Assembly (NCBI RefSeq): GCF_003130795.1
Contig: NZ_CP029352.1
Location: forward strand, 1,032,001 to 1,096,000
DNA length: 64,000 nucleotides
Reading direction: 5' to 3'
DNA from: Azospirillum thermophilum
GTDB lineage: Bacteria > Pseudomonadota > Alphaproteobacteria > Azospirillales > Azospirillaceae
In this document: piece by piece, positions 25,368 through 34,698 of the stretch
Layout of the letters: each line of letters starts with the position of its first letter
How positions within the stretch are numbered: the first letter of the stretch is position 1
Made by a program: the position numbers and the translations under genes
Notes under the pieces: generated by a model
Database searches by the model: none
What the model was told of the DNA's origin: nothing
The model's input: the letters and a program-made list of their open reading frames with translations, nothing else

Positions 25368-25400
25368 CCCGGACCGGCACCTGAGGCCCCGTAGGTCAAG

Positions 25401-25440
25401 CCCTCCTCCACCGCAAGGGTGGAGGAGGGTTTTTCTTTTT
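25401..25440 (+). terminator. Rho-independent terminator after the glucan synthase
   Basis: A perfect 12-bp stem, CCCTCCTCCACC (25401-25412) with GGTGGAGGAGGG (25418-25429), a 5-nt loop, and the tail TTTTTCTTTTT (25430-25440). One of the clearest terminators in the window. Confidence 0.93.
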
Positions 25441-25555
25441 CGGGTAAGCCCTATGCCCGGACGAAGGTGAATCTTGAGGGGGCGCCTGCTTCATGCCTAC
25501 CATCCCCGTCTGAAGCGACCCGGCCGAAGCGGTCGCGCGGAATAGGGGAAACGCT

Positions 25556-26647
25556 GTGCATGCAATAGCTCCCTCCTCCACCCGGTCGACCGCTCCGCCT
25601 GCGGAGCCCCCGCTCTCCGCCGACGCCGTCCAGCGGCTGGAAGCCTGGGTGGCCGGGGCCGCCGGTGCTTCCGCCGCCGCCCTGACGCAGGACGGCCGGC
25701 TCGGCGGCGGCGCCATCTCGCTCAACCTCGGCGTCACGCTCGACATCGACGGCGGTCCGCTGGCCGGCCGGCACGCCTGCGTGCTGCGCGCCGAGGGCAC
25801 CGCCCCGGTCGCCGCCAGCATCGACAAGGCGACGGAGTTCGCCGTGCTGCGCGCCGCCGTCTCGGCCGGCGTGGCGGCGCCGGAGCCTCTGCTCTGCTGC
25901 ACCGACCGCGCGGTGATCGGCGCCCCCTTCTACGTGATGCGCCGGGCCGAGGGGACCGGGGCCGGGCGGACGGTGGTCAAGAGCGGGGAACCGCTCCGCG
26001 ACCTCGCCCGCGAGCTCGGCCGCCAGCTCGGCCGCCTGCACCGCATCACCCCCGACGGCGGCATGCTGGCGGAGCTGCCGCCCCCGCCGGAATGCCCGGC
26101 CCATGAGGCGATCGCCGCCTACCGCGACTGGATGGGCGAGCGTGCCCGGCAGGATCCGGTGCTGGCCTGGGGCCTGCGCTGGCTGGAGGTCAACGCCCCG
26201 CTGCCCGGCGCCGTCGTGCTCTGCCACCGCGACTACCGCACCGGCAACTATCTGGTGAAGGACGGGACGCTGACCGCCATCCTCGACTGGGAGTTCGCCG
26301 GCTGGTCGGATCCCATGGAGGATCTCGCCTGGTTCTGCTCGCGCTCCTGGCGGTTCGGCCGCAACGACCGCGAGGCCGGCGGCATCGCCGACCGCGACGA
26401 CTTCTATGCCGGCTACGAGGAGACCTCGGGCCGCAAGGTGGACCGCCAGCGCGTCGCCTTCTGGGAAACGGCGGCCTATCTGCGCTGGGCGGCGATCGCG
26501 CTGATGCAGGGGCGCCGCCACACCTCCGGCGTCGAGCCCTCGCTGGAGCTGGCGCTGACCGGCCGCATGATCCCGGAGATCGAGATGGACCTGCTCCGCC
26601 ATCTGAAATCCCTTCCCCGCACCCCGCTTCCGGAAAGGGTCGGCTGA
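25556..26647 (+). CDS. Phosphotransferase family protein (APH fold)
   Basis: A 363-residue aminoglycoside-phosphotransferase-fold kinase. The catalytic loop LCHRDYRTGNYLV lies near residue 223 and the metal-binding ILDWEFAGWSDPMEDLAW near 243. The sequence is of the type linked to acyl-CoA dehydrogenases (ACAD10-like), thought to phosphorylate hydroxyacyl substrates, and not of the antibiotic-resistance type. The GTG at 25556 is the only plausible start (GGGGAAA upstream; no Met before residue about 125). It shares one base with the next gene, a DUF6285 protein, its usual partner. The third common member, an acyl-CoA dehydrogenase, is missing here. Confidence 0.86.
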   Translation: MHAIAPSSTRSTAPPAEPPLSADAVQRLEAWVAGAAGASAAALTQDGRLGGGAISLNLGVTLDIDGGPLAGRHACVLRAEGTAPVAASIDKATEFAVLRAAVSAGVAAPEPLLCCTDRAVIGAPFYVMRRAEGTGAGRTVVKSGEPLRDLARELGRQLGRLHRITPDGGMLAELPPPPECPAHEAIAAYRDWMGERARQDPVLAWGLRWLEVNAPLPGAVVLCHRDYRTGNYLVKDGTLTAILDWEFAGWSDPMEDLAWFCSRSWRFGRNDREAGGIADRDDFYAGYEETSGRKVDRQRVAFWETAAYLRWAAIALMQGRRHTSGVEPSLELALTGRMIPEIEMDLLRHLKSLPRTPLPERVG

Positions 26648-27042
26648 TGCGCACCAGTCCCGATGCCCGCGGCCTGCTGGAGATCGCCGCCGCCACCCTC
26701 CGCAGCGAGGTGCTGCCCCACGTCGCACCCGAGGCGCGCTACGCCGCCCTGATGGTCGCCAACGCGCTCGCCATCGCCGGGCGGGAGCTGAAGAGCCTGG
26801 ACGAGGCCGGGCACGTCATGGTCGCCGCCCTGGCCCCGCTCTATGGCGAGGACGCCGACGACAGCCTGTCCGGCGAGGATCTGCGCAAGCGGGTGGAGGC
26901 GCTGCAGCACCGCCTGTGCATCGAGATCGCCGCCGGCGACTTCGACCAGGACGGCCAGGAGGTGCTGATGGACTCGCTGGAGGCCATCGTCCGCGCCCGC
27001 CTGACCATCTCCAACCCGAAAATGCTGGCCGCCGACGGATAA
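26647..27042 (+). CDS. DUF6285 domain protein
   Basis: A 131-residue, mostly helical protein (LLEIAAATLRSEVLPHV, ALMVANALAIAGREL, RKRVEALQHRLCIEI). It matches the DUF6285 type, found directly behind APH-type phosphotransferases of acyl-CoA metabolism, and here its ATG overlaps their stop (TGATG). It probably acts with that kinase, but no activity is known. Confidence 0.78.
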   Translation: MRTSPDARGLLEIAAATLRSEVLPHVAPEARYAALMVANALAIAGRELKSLDEAGHVMVAALAPLYGEDADDSLSGEDLRKRVEALQHRLCIEIAAGDFDQDGQEVLMDSLEAIVRARLTISNPKMLAADG

Positions 27043-27055
27043 GGAGCCGGCCGCC

Positions 27056-27877
27056 CTACCGGGCCTCCCGGCGGAGGAAGCGGGCGACCATGTCGATCAC
27101 CGCGGGAGCCGCCTCGCGGTGGGGGACATGCCCGCAGCCGGGCAGGATCCCGACGGTGGCTGGCCCCGCCGTCAGCGCGGCCAGCCGCTCCGGATGGCTG
27201 GTCGAACCGTACTCGTCCTGGTCGCCGTGGATGATCAGCGCGGGGCAGCGGACCGCCGGCAGGTCGCCGTCGAGCGTCCAGGACGCGAACTGAGGCGACA
27301 GCCAGGTCTCCACCCAGGCGTCGAGCACCCATTGCGCCTTCTCGCCATGGTATCTGCGCAGCCGGTCCATCTGCCCCGGCTGGTCGAAGCCGCGCTTGGC
27401 CTCGCGGATGCCCTCGGTGGTGCGGTCCTCGACGAAGGCCTGGGCGGACACGGTGACCAGCGCGCGGCACCGCTCGGGAAAGGCGCCGGCCACGCCCACG
27501 GCCATGCCGCCGCCGACGCTGTGCCCGAAGACGACGAAATCGCCGATCCCCAGACGGGCGCACAGGGTGGAGAAGGCTCCCCGCGCCTCGTCCCGCACGA
27601 AGGTCAGGTCGAGCCGCCCCGGATGCGGATCCGACCGGCCGAAGCCCAGCCGGTCGTAGGCGACCACCGTCCGCCCGGTCGCCCCGGCGAGCCGGGCCGG
27701 AAAATCGCGCCACAGCTCGACGCAGCCGAGCGAGTCGTGCAGCAGGATGACCGGCGGCAGCCCGGCACCCTCCGCCCCCCCGGTCGACCAGCGCCTGACG
27801 AACAGCCTCCCCCCGGCGCCGTCCACCCGCATGTCCTGCGCCGTGATGTCCCTGTCGCTTGTCTTGTCGGAGTTCAT
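27056..27877 (-). CDS. Alpha/beta hydrolase
   Basis: A 273-residue alpha/beta-hydrolase-fold enzyme. The oxyanion segment HDSLGCVELW lies near residue 45, the nucleophile elbow GHSVGGGMA near 118, the acid probably Asp in IIHGDQDEYGS near 223, and the catalytic His in GCGHVPHRE near 252. Substrates in this family are esters, haloalkanes or lactones; none can be chosen. The ATG at 27877 (AAGAGGG upstream) fits the fold's first strands; the longer reading to 28045 has no support. It converges on the DUF6285 gene. Confidence 0.87.
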   Translation of the reverse strand: MNSDKTSDRDITAQDMRVDGAGGRLFVRRWSTGGAEGAGLPPVILLHDSLGCVELWRDFPARLAGATGRTVVAYDRLGFGRSDPHPGRLDLTFVRDEARGAFSTLCARLGIGDFVVFGHSVGGGMAVGVAGAFPERCRALVTVSAQAFVEDRTTEGIREAKRGFDQPGQMDRLRRYHGEKAQWVLDAWVETWLSPQFASWTLDGDLPAVRCPALIIHGDQDEYGSTSHPERLAALTAGPATVGILPGCGHVPHREAAPAVIDMVARFLRREAR

Positions 27878-28046
27878 GGGCCCTCTTCCGGAAGCATGGC
27901 CTGTCCGCGACCGCGCGCCGGGGCGCGCTGACAGATCGCCACAACGACAATATGGTTGACCAATCGATCGCCCGCCGCAACAGCCTCCGTGGGATGCCAG
28001 CCGTGCTCCGGGCAGAGCGGCTCCCCCCTGCGGCCCGGCAGCCACT

Positions 28047-28052
28047 TATAAT
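28047..28052 (+). promoter_or_regulatory. Possible -10 element upstream of the phosphate transporter
   Basis: An exact TATAAT in otherwise very GC-rich DNA, 97 bp upstream of the Pit start codon. No convincing -35 box or Pho box was seen at the right distance, so this rests on one hexamer. Confidence 0.3.
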
Positions 28053-28148
28053 CCATGACGCTTTGATGAATTTCCTGTGACGCGGGAAACCCGCCTCGCC
28101 CGGCGTGTTGAGGCCTGTGCTTCGGCGTCACCATGCGAGGGGGCTTCC

Positions 28149-29774
28149 GTGACCGATACCGTCTATCCGGCCCGCGGCTCCGGCGGGGCACCGGGCCGTC
28201 CGAATCTCGACCAGAAGGCCCATTCGGCGACGCCGATCGCCTTCCTGATGCTGCTGGCCGCCGGCCTCGGCTATGCCGTCCATGGCTTCGTCACCGACCT
28301 GCAGAGCGTCGGCCAGCCGCCGCTCGCCATCGGTGCCTTCGTCCTGCTGGGGCTCGCCCTGCTGATCGCGCTGGGGTTCGAGTTCGTCAACGGCTTCCAC
28401 GACACCGCCAACGCGGTCGCCACCGTGATCTACACCCACAGCATGCCGCCGGTCCTGGCGGTCATCTGGTCGGGCGCGTTCAACTTCCTCGGCGTCCTGC
28501 TGTCCTCGGGGGCGGTGGCCTACAGCGTCATCACGCTGCTGCCGGTCGAACTGATCCTCCAGGTCGGCAGCGGCGCCGGCTATGCCATGATCTTCGCGCT
28601 GCTGATCGCCGCCATCCTCTGGAACCTCGGGACCTGGGCGCTCGGCCTGCCCAACAGCTCCTCCCATGCGCTGATCGGCTCGATCATGGGGGTGGGCCTC
28701 GCCAACCAGTTCATGGCGCCGGAAGGCTACGCCACCTCCGGCGTCGACTGGTCGCAGGCGATGAGCGTGCTGCGCGCCCTGCTGTTCAGCCCGCTGCTGG
28801 GCTTCGCGCTGGCCGCCCTGCTGCTGCTGGCGATGAAGCTGGTGATCCGCAACCGCAAGCTCTACGAGGCGCCGGACGGCCAGCATCCGCCGCCGCCCGC
28901 CATCCGCGGGCTGCTGATCCTGACCTGCACTGCCGTCTCCTTCGCCCATGGCGGCAACGACGGGCAGAAGGGCATGGGCCTGATCATGCTGATTCTGATC
29001 GGCGCCGTGCCCACCGCCTACGCGCTGAACCGCACCATGCCCGACAGCACCACCCCGGCCTTCGTCCAGACCTCGCGCCAGGCGCAGGCGATCTTCCAGT
29101 CGCGCGCCGCCGGCCAGCCGCCCGGCCCGGCGGAGGAGGCGCGCCGCACCGTCGGCGACGCGCTGCGCGCCAAGGAGCTCGACCGCCCGCAGGTCTACGC
29201 CGCCCTCGCCGCCCTGTCGGACGACATCGCCCGCGGCGTCCAGAACTACGGCGCGATCAGGCATGTGCCGGCGGAGGCGACCCCCAACATGCGCAACGAC
29301 ATGTATCTGGTGGCCGACGCCATCCGGCTGCTGCCCAAGCAGGACGTCAGCTTTCCCCAAGCCGAGGAGACCGTCCTCAAGTCCTATCAGGAGGCGTTGA
29401 ACGCCGGCACCCGCTATATCCCGGACTGGGTGAAGTTCTCCGTCGCCGTGGCGCTCGGCCTCGGCACCATGGTCGGGTGGAAGCGGATCGTCGTCACGGT
29501 GGGGGAGCGGATCGGCAAGCAGCATCTGGCCTATGCCCAGGGCGCCTCGGCCGAGATCGTCGCCGCCGGGACCATCGGGCTGGCGGAGGTCTACGGCCTG
29601 CCCGTCTCCACCACCCACATCCTGTCGAGCGGCGTCGCCGGAACCATGGCGGCCAACGGCTCCGGCCTGCAATGGAGCACCGTGCGCAACATGGCGATGG
29701 CCTGGATACTCACGCTGCCGGCGGCGATCACCCTGGCCGGCGGCCTCTACTTCATCCTGCGGCACGTCTTCTGA
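28149..29774 (+). CDS. pit: Inorganic phosphate transporter, Pit family
   Basis: A 541-residue secondary phosphate transporter of the inner membrane (metal-phosphate/proton symport). The two family signatures are present: GFEFVNGFHDTANAVATVIY near residue 78 and the repeat-related GLPVSTTHILSSGVAGTMAA near 480. Between the membrane halves lies a soluble insert of roughly 130 residues (about 300-430), helical and charged, as in the larger proteobacterial PitA proteins. GTG 28149, eight bases after a GAGGGGG site, is preferred to the upstream ATG at 28077, whose extra 24 residues are atypical. A good terminator follows. Confidence 0.9.
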   Translation: MTDTVYPARGSGGAPGRPNLDQKAHSATPIAFLMLLAAGLGYAVHGFVTDLQSVGQPPLAIGAFVLLGLALLIALGFEFVNGFHDTANAVATVIYTHSMPPVLAVIWSGAFNFLGVLLSSGAVAYSVITLLPVELILQVGSGAGYAMIFALLIAAILWNLGTWALGLPNSSSHALIGSIMGVGLANQFMAPEGYATSGVDWSQAMSVLRALLFSPLLGFALAALLLLAMKLVIRNRKLYEAPDGQHPPPPAIRGLLILTCTAVSFAHGGNDGQKGMGLIMLILIGAVPTAYALNRTMPDSTTPAFVQTSRQAQAIFQSRAAGQPPGPAEEARRTVGDALRAKELDRPQVYAALAALSDDIARGVQNYGAIRHVPAEATPNMRNDMYLVADAIRLLPKQDVSFPQAEETVLKSYQEALNAGTRYIPDWVKFSVAVALGLGTMVGWKRIVVTVGERIGKQHLAYAQGASAEIVAAGTIGLAEVYGLPVSTTHILSSGVAGTMAANGSGLQWSTVRNMAMAWILTLPAAITLAGGLYFILRHVF

Positions 29775-29857
29775 CGAGGATTGATCCGGGCGCCGCCGGC
29801 GCCCCGGCGCCCCGGCGCGCGGATTGTCCTGGAGACTTACGCGTCCCGGAAAAAGCG

Positions 29858-29886
29858 AAAGCCCCCACGGCTTCCGTGGGGGCTTT
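29858..29886 (+). terminator. Terminator after pit
   Basis: A perfect 13-bp stem, AAAGCCCCCACGG (29858-29870) with CCGTGGGGGCTTT (29874-29886), and a 3-nt loop; the tail is TTTCC. Being symmetrical with A-rich DNA on the other side, it could also stop minus-strand transcripts. Confidence 0.8.
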
Positions 29887-30261
29887 CCTGCAGGCAAGTC
29901 GCGCCCGCATGTTCGTCGCCAGTCAGGCGAATGAATTCCGAATTTTCCAGGCCGAAAACGTCGGCTTCACCATGTAAGCGCCGGTGGAGTCATGATCTTA
30001 CTCACCCTCCCTGGTTTCGGACAACCCAGACCGCCCTGTTCCTTGCTTGGGCGGAGCGCCGTATCGGGCGCCTTGTCTTACTCACCTCTGCGACGATTGC
30101 TTCCGATGACTTGAGCGTGCTCCTGTCCCGGGTTGCTGTCAAGGGGTCTTTTTGAGGCAGCGGGATCGTCGCACCCCTTGAAATCCGTGCCGGATGCGCC
30201 CTGGCGAAATCGCCCCGCCGCCGCCACTGGCCTTTTGCCGCCGGCGCCCCACCTATGGGCT
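29887..30261. other. Gene-free region with repeated CTTACTCACC and a stem-loop
   Basis: 375 bp without a credible gene. It holds two direct copies of CTTACTCACC exactly 80 bp apart (29997-30006 and 30077-30086) and a 9-bp inverted repeat TCAAGGGGT (30139-30147) / ACCCCTTGA (30173-30181) around a 25-nt loop. The base composition is less GC-rich than its neighbours. It may hold the promoter of the ABC1 kinase gene; a small transcript is possible but unsupported. Confidence 0.4.
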
Positions 30262-31607
30262 ATGCCGAACACCGAAGAGAACAGTCTGGGCGGGCGGCTC
30301 GCGCGCTATGCGCGGGTCGGGACCGCAGTGGGGGACTTGCCGCGCGCCTCGCCGGGGAGCGGGTGCTGGGCATCCCCCTGGAACGCGACCGCCACGCTGC
30401 CGAACTGCGCTCCGCCCTGGGCGGCCTGAAAGGGCCGCTGATGAAGGTGGCGCAGCTTCTGTCCACCATCCCCGACGCCCTGCCGAAGGAATATGTGCAG
30501 GAGCTGTCGCAGCTCCAGGCCGATGCCCCCTCCATGGGCTGGCCCTTCGTCAAGCGCCGCATGGCGAGTGAACTGGGGCCGGGCTGGCAGGCGAAGTTCC
30601 GCGGCTTCGAGCATACGGCCGCCGCCGCGGCCTCGCTGGGGCAGGTCCATCGCGCGACCAGCCCGGAGGGCCGGAAGCTCGCCTGCAAGCTGCAGTATCC
30701 CGACATGTCCTCCGCCGTCGAGGCGGACCTGCGGCAGCTCGCCCTGATCTTCGCGATCTTCGAGCGGACCGACCGCGCTATCTCCACCCGCCACATCCTG
30801 ACCGAGATCGGCGCCCGCCTGCGCGAGGAGCTGGACTACGAGCGGGAGGCCAAGCACGCCCGGCTCTACCGCCACATGCTCGACGGCGTGCCGGGCGTCC
30901 ATGTGCCGGAGGTGGTGGGCGATCTGTCGACCCGCCGGCTGCTGACCATGGAATGGGTGGACGGCCGCAGGATCCTCGACTTCGTGGAGGACAATCCCGA
31001 GGCGCGCAACGAACTGGCGATGAACATGTTCCGCGCCTGGTACGTGCCCTTCTACCGCTATGGCGTCATCCACGGCGACCCGCATCTCGGCAACTACACG
31101 GTCCGTGCCGACCGCTCGATCAACCTGCTCGATTTCGGCTGCATCCGCGTCTTCCGGCCCGATTTCGTCAAGGGGGTCATCGACCTCTACGACGCGCTGC
31201 GCCACGACGACCGGGACAAGGCGGTGGACGCCTACCGCCGCTGGGGGTTCGGCAACCCGTCGAAGGAGCTGGTGGAGGTCCTCAACATCTGGGCACGCTT
31301 CGTCTACGCCCCGATCCTGGAGGACCGCGCCCGCCCGATCGAGGAGACCAACGGCGTCCATTACGGCCGCGAGACCGCCGAGAAGGTGCATGCCGAGCTG
31401 CGGCGCGTCGGCGGCATCGCCATCCCGCGCGAGTTCGTCTTCATGGACCGGGCGGCGATCGGCCTCGGCTCCGTCTTCCTGCGGCTGCGGGCCGAGGTGA
31501 ACTGGTTCGCGCTGTTCCACGGTCTGGTCGGCGACTTCGACGTGGCGACCCTGGAGGCCCGGCAGAGTGCGGCGCTGGCCGCCCAGGCCCTGCCGCCGCC
31601 AGAGTAA
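30262..31607 (+). pseudogene. ABC1/AarF (UbiB-like) atypical kinase, frameshifted near the N-terminus
   Basis: An AarF/ADCK/UbiB-family atypical kinase of about 448 residues if repaired. The family features are GPLMKVAQLLSTIPDALP (the KxGQ-like motif), the Ala-rich [13 protein letters not shown] nucleotide loop, ACKLQYPD, the catalytic HGDPHLGNY and metal-binding LLDFGC. The first 23 residues (MPNTEENSLGGRLARYARVG) are in one frame and the remainder, from GLAARLAGERVLG, in another. Adding one G to the run at 30330-30334 joins them as VGTAVGGLAARLAG. This is either a sequence error or a very recent mutation. The family supports ubiquinone synthesis or membrane lipid handling; the gene precedes queA by 42 bp. 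Confidence 0.83.
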
Positions 31608-31649
31608 CCCTTCCCCTTGCCCCAGGATCAGGCTATACGAGCGGCCTCC

Positions 31650-32672
31650 ATGAAGACCGCCGACTTCGATTTCGACCTGCCGCCGGACCGGATCGCCGAG
31701 CATCCGGTCAAGCCGCGAGATGCCGCCCGCCTGCTGGAGGTGGGGGAGGAGCTGCGCGACCATGTCGTGCGCGACCTGCCCCGGCTCCTGCAGCCGGGCG
31801 ACCTGATGGTGGTGAACGACACCCGCGTGATCCCCGCGAGGCTGAGCGGCCTGCGCGGCGAGGTGCGGGTGGAGATCACGCTGCACAAGCGGGAGGGCGA
31901 GCGCGAGTGGCTGACCTTCGCCCGCCCGGGCAAGCGGCTGAAGCCGGGCGACCTGATCCGGATATCCGGGGATTTCGCGGCGGAGGTGGTGGCGAAGGAC
32001 GGGATGGAGGTGCGGCTGCGCTTCTCCGCCTCGGGGCCCGCGCTGATGGAGGCGCTGCACCGCCACGGCAGCATGCCGCTTCCCCCCTACATCCGCCGCG
32101 CGGCGGGCGAGGAGGACAAGGCCGACTACCAGACGGTCTTCGCGGCGAAGGAGGGGGCGGTCGCCGCCCCCACCGCCGGCCTGCATTTCACGCCGGAACT
32201 GCTGGCCGCCCTCGACGCCCGCGGCGTGCGCCGCGTGCCGGTGACGCTGCATGTCGGCGCCGGGACCTTCCTGCCGGTGAAGGTCGAGGACATCGCGGAA
32301 CACCGGATGCACAGCGAATGGGGCGAGATCAGCGCCGAGACCGCCGCCGCGGTGAACGAGGCGCGGGCTTCCGGCGGCCGCATCGTCTCGGTCGGCACCA
32401 CCGCGCTGCGCATCCTGGAGACGGCGGGGCGCGAGGATGGGACGCTCGTCCCCTTCAGCGGCGACACCGACATCTTCATCACGCCCGGCTACCGCTTCAG
32501 GATCGTCGATCTGCTGATGACCAACTTCCATCTGCCGAAATCGACGCTGTTCATGCTGGTCTGCGCCTTCTCCGGCATGGACCGGATGCGCGCCGCCTAC
32601 GCCCACGCGATTTCGTCGGGCTATCGTTTCTTCAGCTACGGCGATGCCTCGCTGCTGCGGAGGGCTTCATGA
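31650..32672 (+). CDS. queA: tRNA preQ1(34) S-adenosylmethionine ribosyltransferase-isomerase
   Basis: A 340-residue QueA, which transfers and isomerises the ribosyl part of S-adenosylmethionine onto preQ1 at tRNA position 34, giving epoxyqueuosine. Typical segments are [14 protein letters not shown] at the start, [11 protein letters not shown] near 60, [13 protein letters not shown] near 172, [11 protein letters not shown] near 205 and [13 protein letters not shown] near 290. ATG 31650 matches the family start exactly. The last four bases overlap tgt (ATGA), so the two enzymes of consecutive use are co-translated. Confidence 0.95.
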   Translation: MKTADFDFDLPPDRIAEHPVKPRDAARLLEVGEELRDHVVRDLPRLLQPGDLMVVNDTRVIPARLSGLRGEVRVEITLHKREGEREWLTFARPGKRLKPGDLIRISGDFAAEVVAKDGMEVRLRFSASGPALMEALHRHGSMPLPPYIRRAAGEEDKADYQTVFAAKEGAVAAPTAGLHFTPELLAALDARGVRRVPVTLHVGAGTFLPVKVEDIAEHRMHSEWGEISAETAAAVNEARASGGRIVSVGTTALRILETAGREDGTLVPFSGDTDIFITPGYRFRIVDLLMTNFHLPKSTLFMLVCAFSGMDRMRAAYAHAISSGYRFFSYGDASLLRRAS

Positions 32673-33850
32673 CCGGGATCGGCTTCGAGCTTCTGACCAC
32701 CGACGGCCGCGCCCGGCGCGGACGCGTCGCCACCGCCCACGGCGTCATCAACACGCCGGCCTTCATGCCGGTGGGGACCGCCGGGACGGTGAAGGCGATG
32801 ACGACCGAGGCGGTCGCCTCCACCGGCGCCGAGATCCTGCTGGGCAACACCTACCACCTGATGCTGCGCCCGACCGCGGAGCGGGTGGCCCAGCTCGGCG
32901 GCCTGCACCGCTTCATGAACTGGGACAAGCCGATCCTGACCGACAGCGGCGGCTTCCAGGTCATGTCCCTGTCCGACCTGCGCACCATGACCGAGGAGGG
33001 GGTGACCTTCAAATCCCACCTCGACGGCACGCGCTACCACCTGACGCCGGAACGCTCCATCGAGATCCAGCACCTGCTGGACAGCAACATCACCATGTGC
33101 CTGGACGAGTGCACGCCCTTCCCGGCGACGGAAGCGCAGGCGGCCTCCTCCATGCGGCTGTCGATGCGCTGGGCGAAGCGCTGCAAGGACGCCTTCCGGG
33201 AGCGGCCGGGCTACGGGCTGTTCGGCATCGTCCAGGGCAGCGTCTATCCCGAACTGCGGGCGGAGAGCGTGGCGGCCCTGGGCGACATCGGCTTCGACGG
33301 CTACGCCATCGGCGGGCTGGCGGTCGGCGAGGGGCAGGAGACGATGTTCACCGTCCTCGACTTCACCGAGCCGCTGATGGTCAAGGACCGCCCGCGCTAC
33401 CTGATGGGCGTCGGCCGGCCGAGCGACCTGATCGGCGCGGTGCGGCGCGGCGTGGACATGTTCGACTGCGTGATGCCCACCCGCTCCGGCCGGACGGGGC
33501 AGGCCTTCGTCCGCCGCGGCACCATCAACATCCGCAACGCCCGCCACGCCCATGACGAGCGCCCGCTGGACGCCGAGTGCGGCTGCCCGGCCTGCCGCAA
33601 CCACACCCGCGCCTATCTCCACCATCTCTTCAAGGCGGGGGAGATGCTGGGGCCGATGCTGCTGACCTGGCACAACCTGCACTATTACCAGGACCTGATG
33701 CGCGAGCTGCGCACCGCCATCGAGGAGCACCGCTTCGAGGAGGTCGCGGCCGCCCTGGAGGCCCGCCTTCTCGAAGGCGACATCGAGGCGACCCCCGACC
33801 CGCTGCCGCTGCCCAACCGCAAGGCCGGCAAGCAGCCGTTGCCGGGCTGA
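32669..33850 (+). CDS. tgt: tRNA-guanine(34) transglycosylase
   Basis: A 393-residue Tgt, exchanging guanine 34 in GUN-anticodon tRNAs for preQ1. Substrate-pocket motif [12 protein letters not shown] lies near residue 90, [13 protein letters not shown] near 185, [11 protein letters not shown] near 212 and the nucleophile Asp in [14 protein letters not shown] near 265. The zinc site C-x-C-x2-C with a distant His is present ([16 protein letters not shown]). It begins inside queA's stop codon. The TumA gene lies on the opposite strand 21 bp downstream, then queF. Confidence 0.96.
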   Translation: MTGIGFELLTTDGRARRGRVATAHGVINTPAFMPVGTAGTVKAMTTEAVASTGAEILLGNTYHLMLRPTAERVAQLGGLHRFMNWDKPILTDSGGFQVMSLSDLRTMTEEGVTFKSHLDGTRYHLTPERSIEIQHLLDSNITMCLDECTPFPATEAQAASSMRLSMRWAKRCKDAFRERPGYGLFGIVQGSVYPELRAESVAALGDIGFDGYAIGGLAVGEGQETMFTVLDFTEPLMVKDRPRYLMGVGRPSDLIGAVRRGVDMFDCVMPTRSGRTGQAFVRRGTINIRNARHAHDERPLDAECGCPACRNHTRAYLHHLFKAGEMLGPMLLTWHNLHYYQDLMRELRTAIEEHRFEEVAAALEARLLEGDIEATPDPLPLPNRKAGKQPLPG

Positions 33851-33871
33851 GCCGGCGGATCGCCGAGCGTG

Positions 33872-34234
33872 TCAGGCTGCGAAGCGGATCGTGGAAGCGA
33901 TCTCGTCGACCGGCACGCTCAGCCGGCCGGCCTCGTCCCGCTCGATGAGGCCGACCTCCTCCAGCGCCGTCACGTCTTCGTGAACGCGTTTCACATCCCG
34001 CCCCAGCGCCCGCGCCAGCGGCCGGAGCCCCTCGGCCGGCGCATGGCGCAGATGCCGGAGCAGAGCGTAGCGCTTCGGCGTCAGGACAGTGCAGAGCGCT
34101 TCCCAGCTCGCGAAATAGAGCCGGTCGGTCGGCGCGATGTCATGCCCGGCCTCCGCCGCCCGCCAAGCGGCGGCAAATTCGGCGCCCGCCCGTTCCAGGG
34201 CATCCGCCGTCACTTCGATTTCACGCTTTTCCAT
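33872..34234 (-). CDS. tumA: Winged-helix antitoxin, TumA-like (HVO_A0114 family)
   Basis: A 120-residue MarR-like helix-turn-helix protein (LTPKRYALLRHLRHAP, then ALGRDVKRVHEDVTALEEVGLIERDE) with an acidic N-terminal helix. This type of single winged helix is the usual antitoxin for TumE/DUF6516 toxins. Its ATG (34234) overlaps the end of the toxin gene by 14 bp, giving toxin-first gene order and translational coupling. The name rests on family and pairing, not on experiment. Confidence 0.77.
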   Translation of the reverse strand: MEKREIEVTADALERAGAEFAAAWRAAEAGHDIAPTDRLYFASWEALCTVLTPKRYALLRHLRHAPAEGLRPLARALGRDVKRVHEDVTALEEVGLIERDEAGRLSVPVDEIASTIRFAA

Positions 34235-34517
34235 TCTCGGCCCTCCAGTCGGCAACGGCTCCGAGGAAATCCGCGACAAGGGTTTCCACGTCCGAAAACG
34301 CGTATGGCTGCTCTTGATCGCCAAGATGCAGGTGATCGCCCTTCCCACGTTCATTGTCGAAGCCGACGACCCGTCTTCCCTCGACAATGTAGACCAGCCG
34401 ATACTTGAAGCCATGCGTGCTCGGCGGCACCGGTTCCGGTACCCGCCACACGACAAGCTCGGCAAAGTCCCGGTTGCCGAAGACGACGCGCCGGCGGATC
34501 AACAGCATCGCACCCAT
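34221..34517 (-). CDS. tumE: TumE-like toxin (DUF6516)
   Basis: A 98-residue protein matching the TumE/DUF6516 family: [20 protein letters not shown], then the core [30 protein letters not shown] with its conserved Tyr, Asp-Asn-Glu and Lys-Gly-Asp-His residues, likely catalytic or binding. The toxic activity of the family is not settled here. ATG 34517 is chosen by comparison with family N-termini; a TTG at 34553 is the outer limit. The pair is inserted in antisense between tgt and queF. Confidence 0.77.
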   Translation of the reverse strand: MGAMLLIRRRVVFGNRDFAELVVWRVPEPVPPSTHGFKYRLVYIVEGRRVVGFDNERGKGDHLHLGDQEQPYAFSDVETLVADFLGAVADWRAENGKA

Positions 34518-34536
34518 GTTGGCATACTGCGCCAAC
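34518..34536 (-). promoter_or_regulatory. Possible operator of the toxin-antitoxin pair
   Basis: Inverted repeat GTTGGC (34518-34523) / GCCAAC (34531-34536) with a 7-nt spacer, touching the toxin start codon. Antitoxins normally autorepress through such sites. Confidence 0.5.
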
Positions 34537-34698
34537 ACCCGCCGTCCGTTCAAGGGACCGGTTCGCGGTTCCCCACCCGAAGGTCGTCATCCGCAAGGAT
34601 TGCATGAACGGCGAATCCCCTTATCTTCTGGCACTCATCCGTCCAGTCCGACTGCGCCCGACCAGGCCGGCGGGCGACGCCAGCAACCGGACCCAGCC

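Noticed and set aside
30262..31607. Programmed ribosomal frameshift in the ABC1 kinase gene
   Set aside because: There is no slippery heptamer with a downstream structure of the known kind, and the family does not use frameshifting; a missing base in a G-run is simpler.
30953..32668. In-frame upstream extension of tgt through the ABC1 kinase and queA genes
   Set aside because: Only the part from 32669 matches Tgt; the rest is an out-of-frame reading of two other genes.
34600..34698. preQ1 riboswitch in front of queF
   Set aside because: No pseudoknot-forming A-rich tail or typical C-rich loop is visible in the 160 bp upstream.
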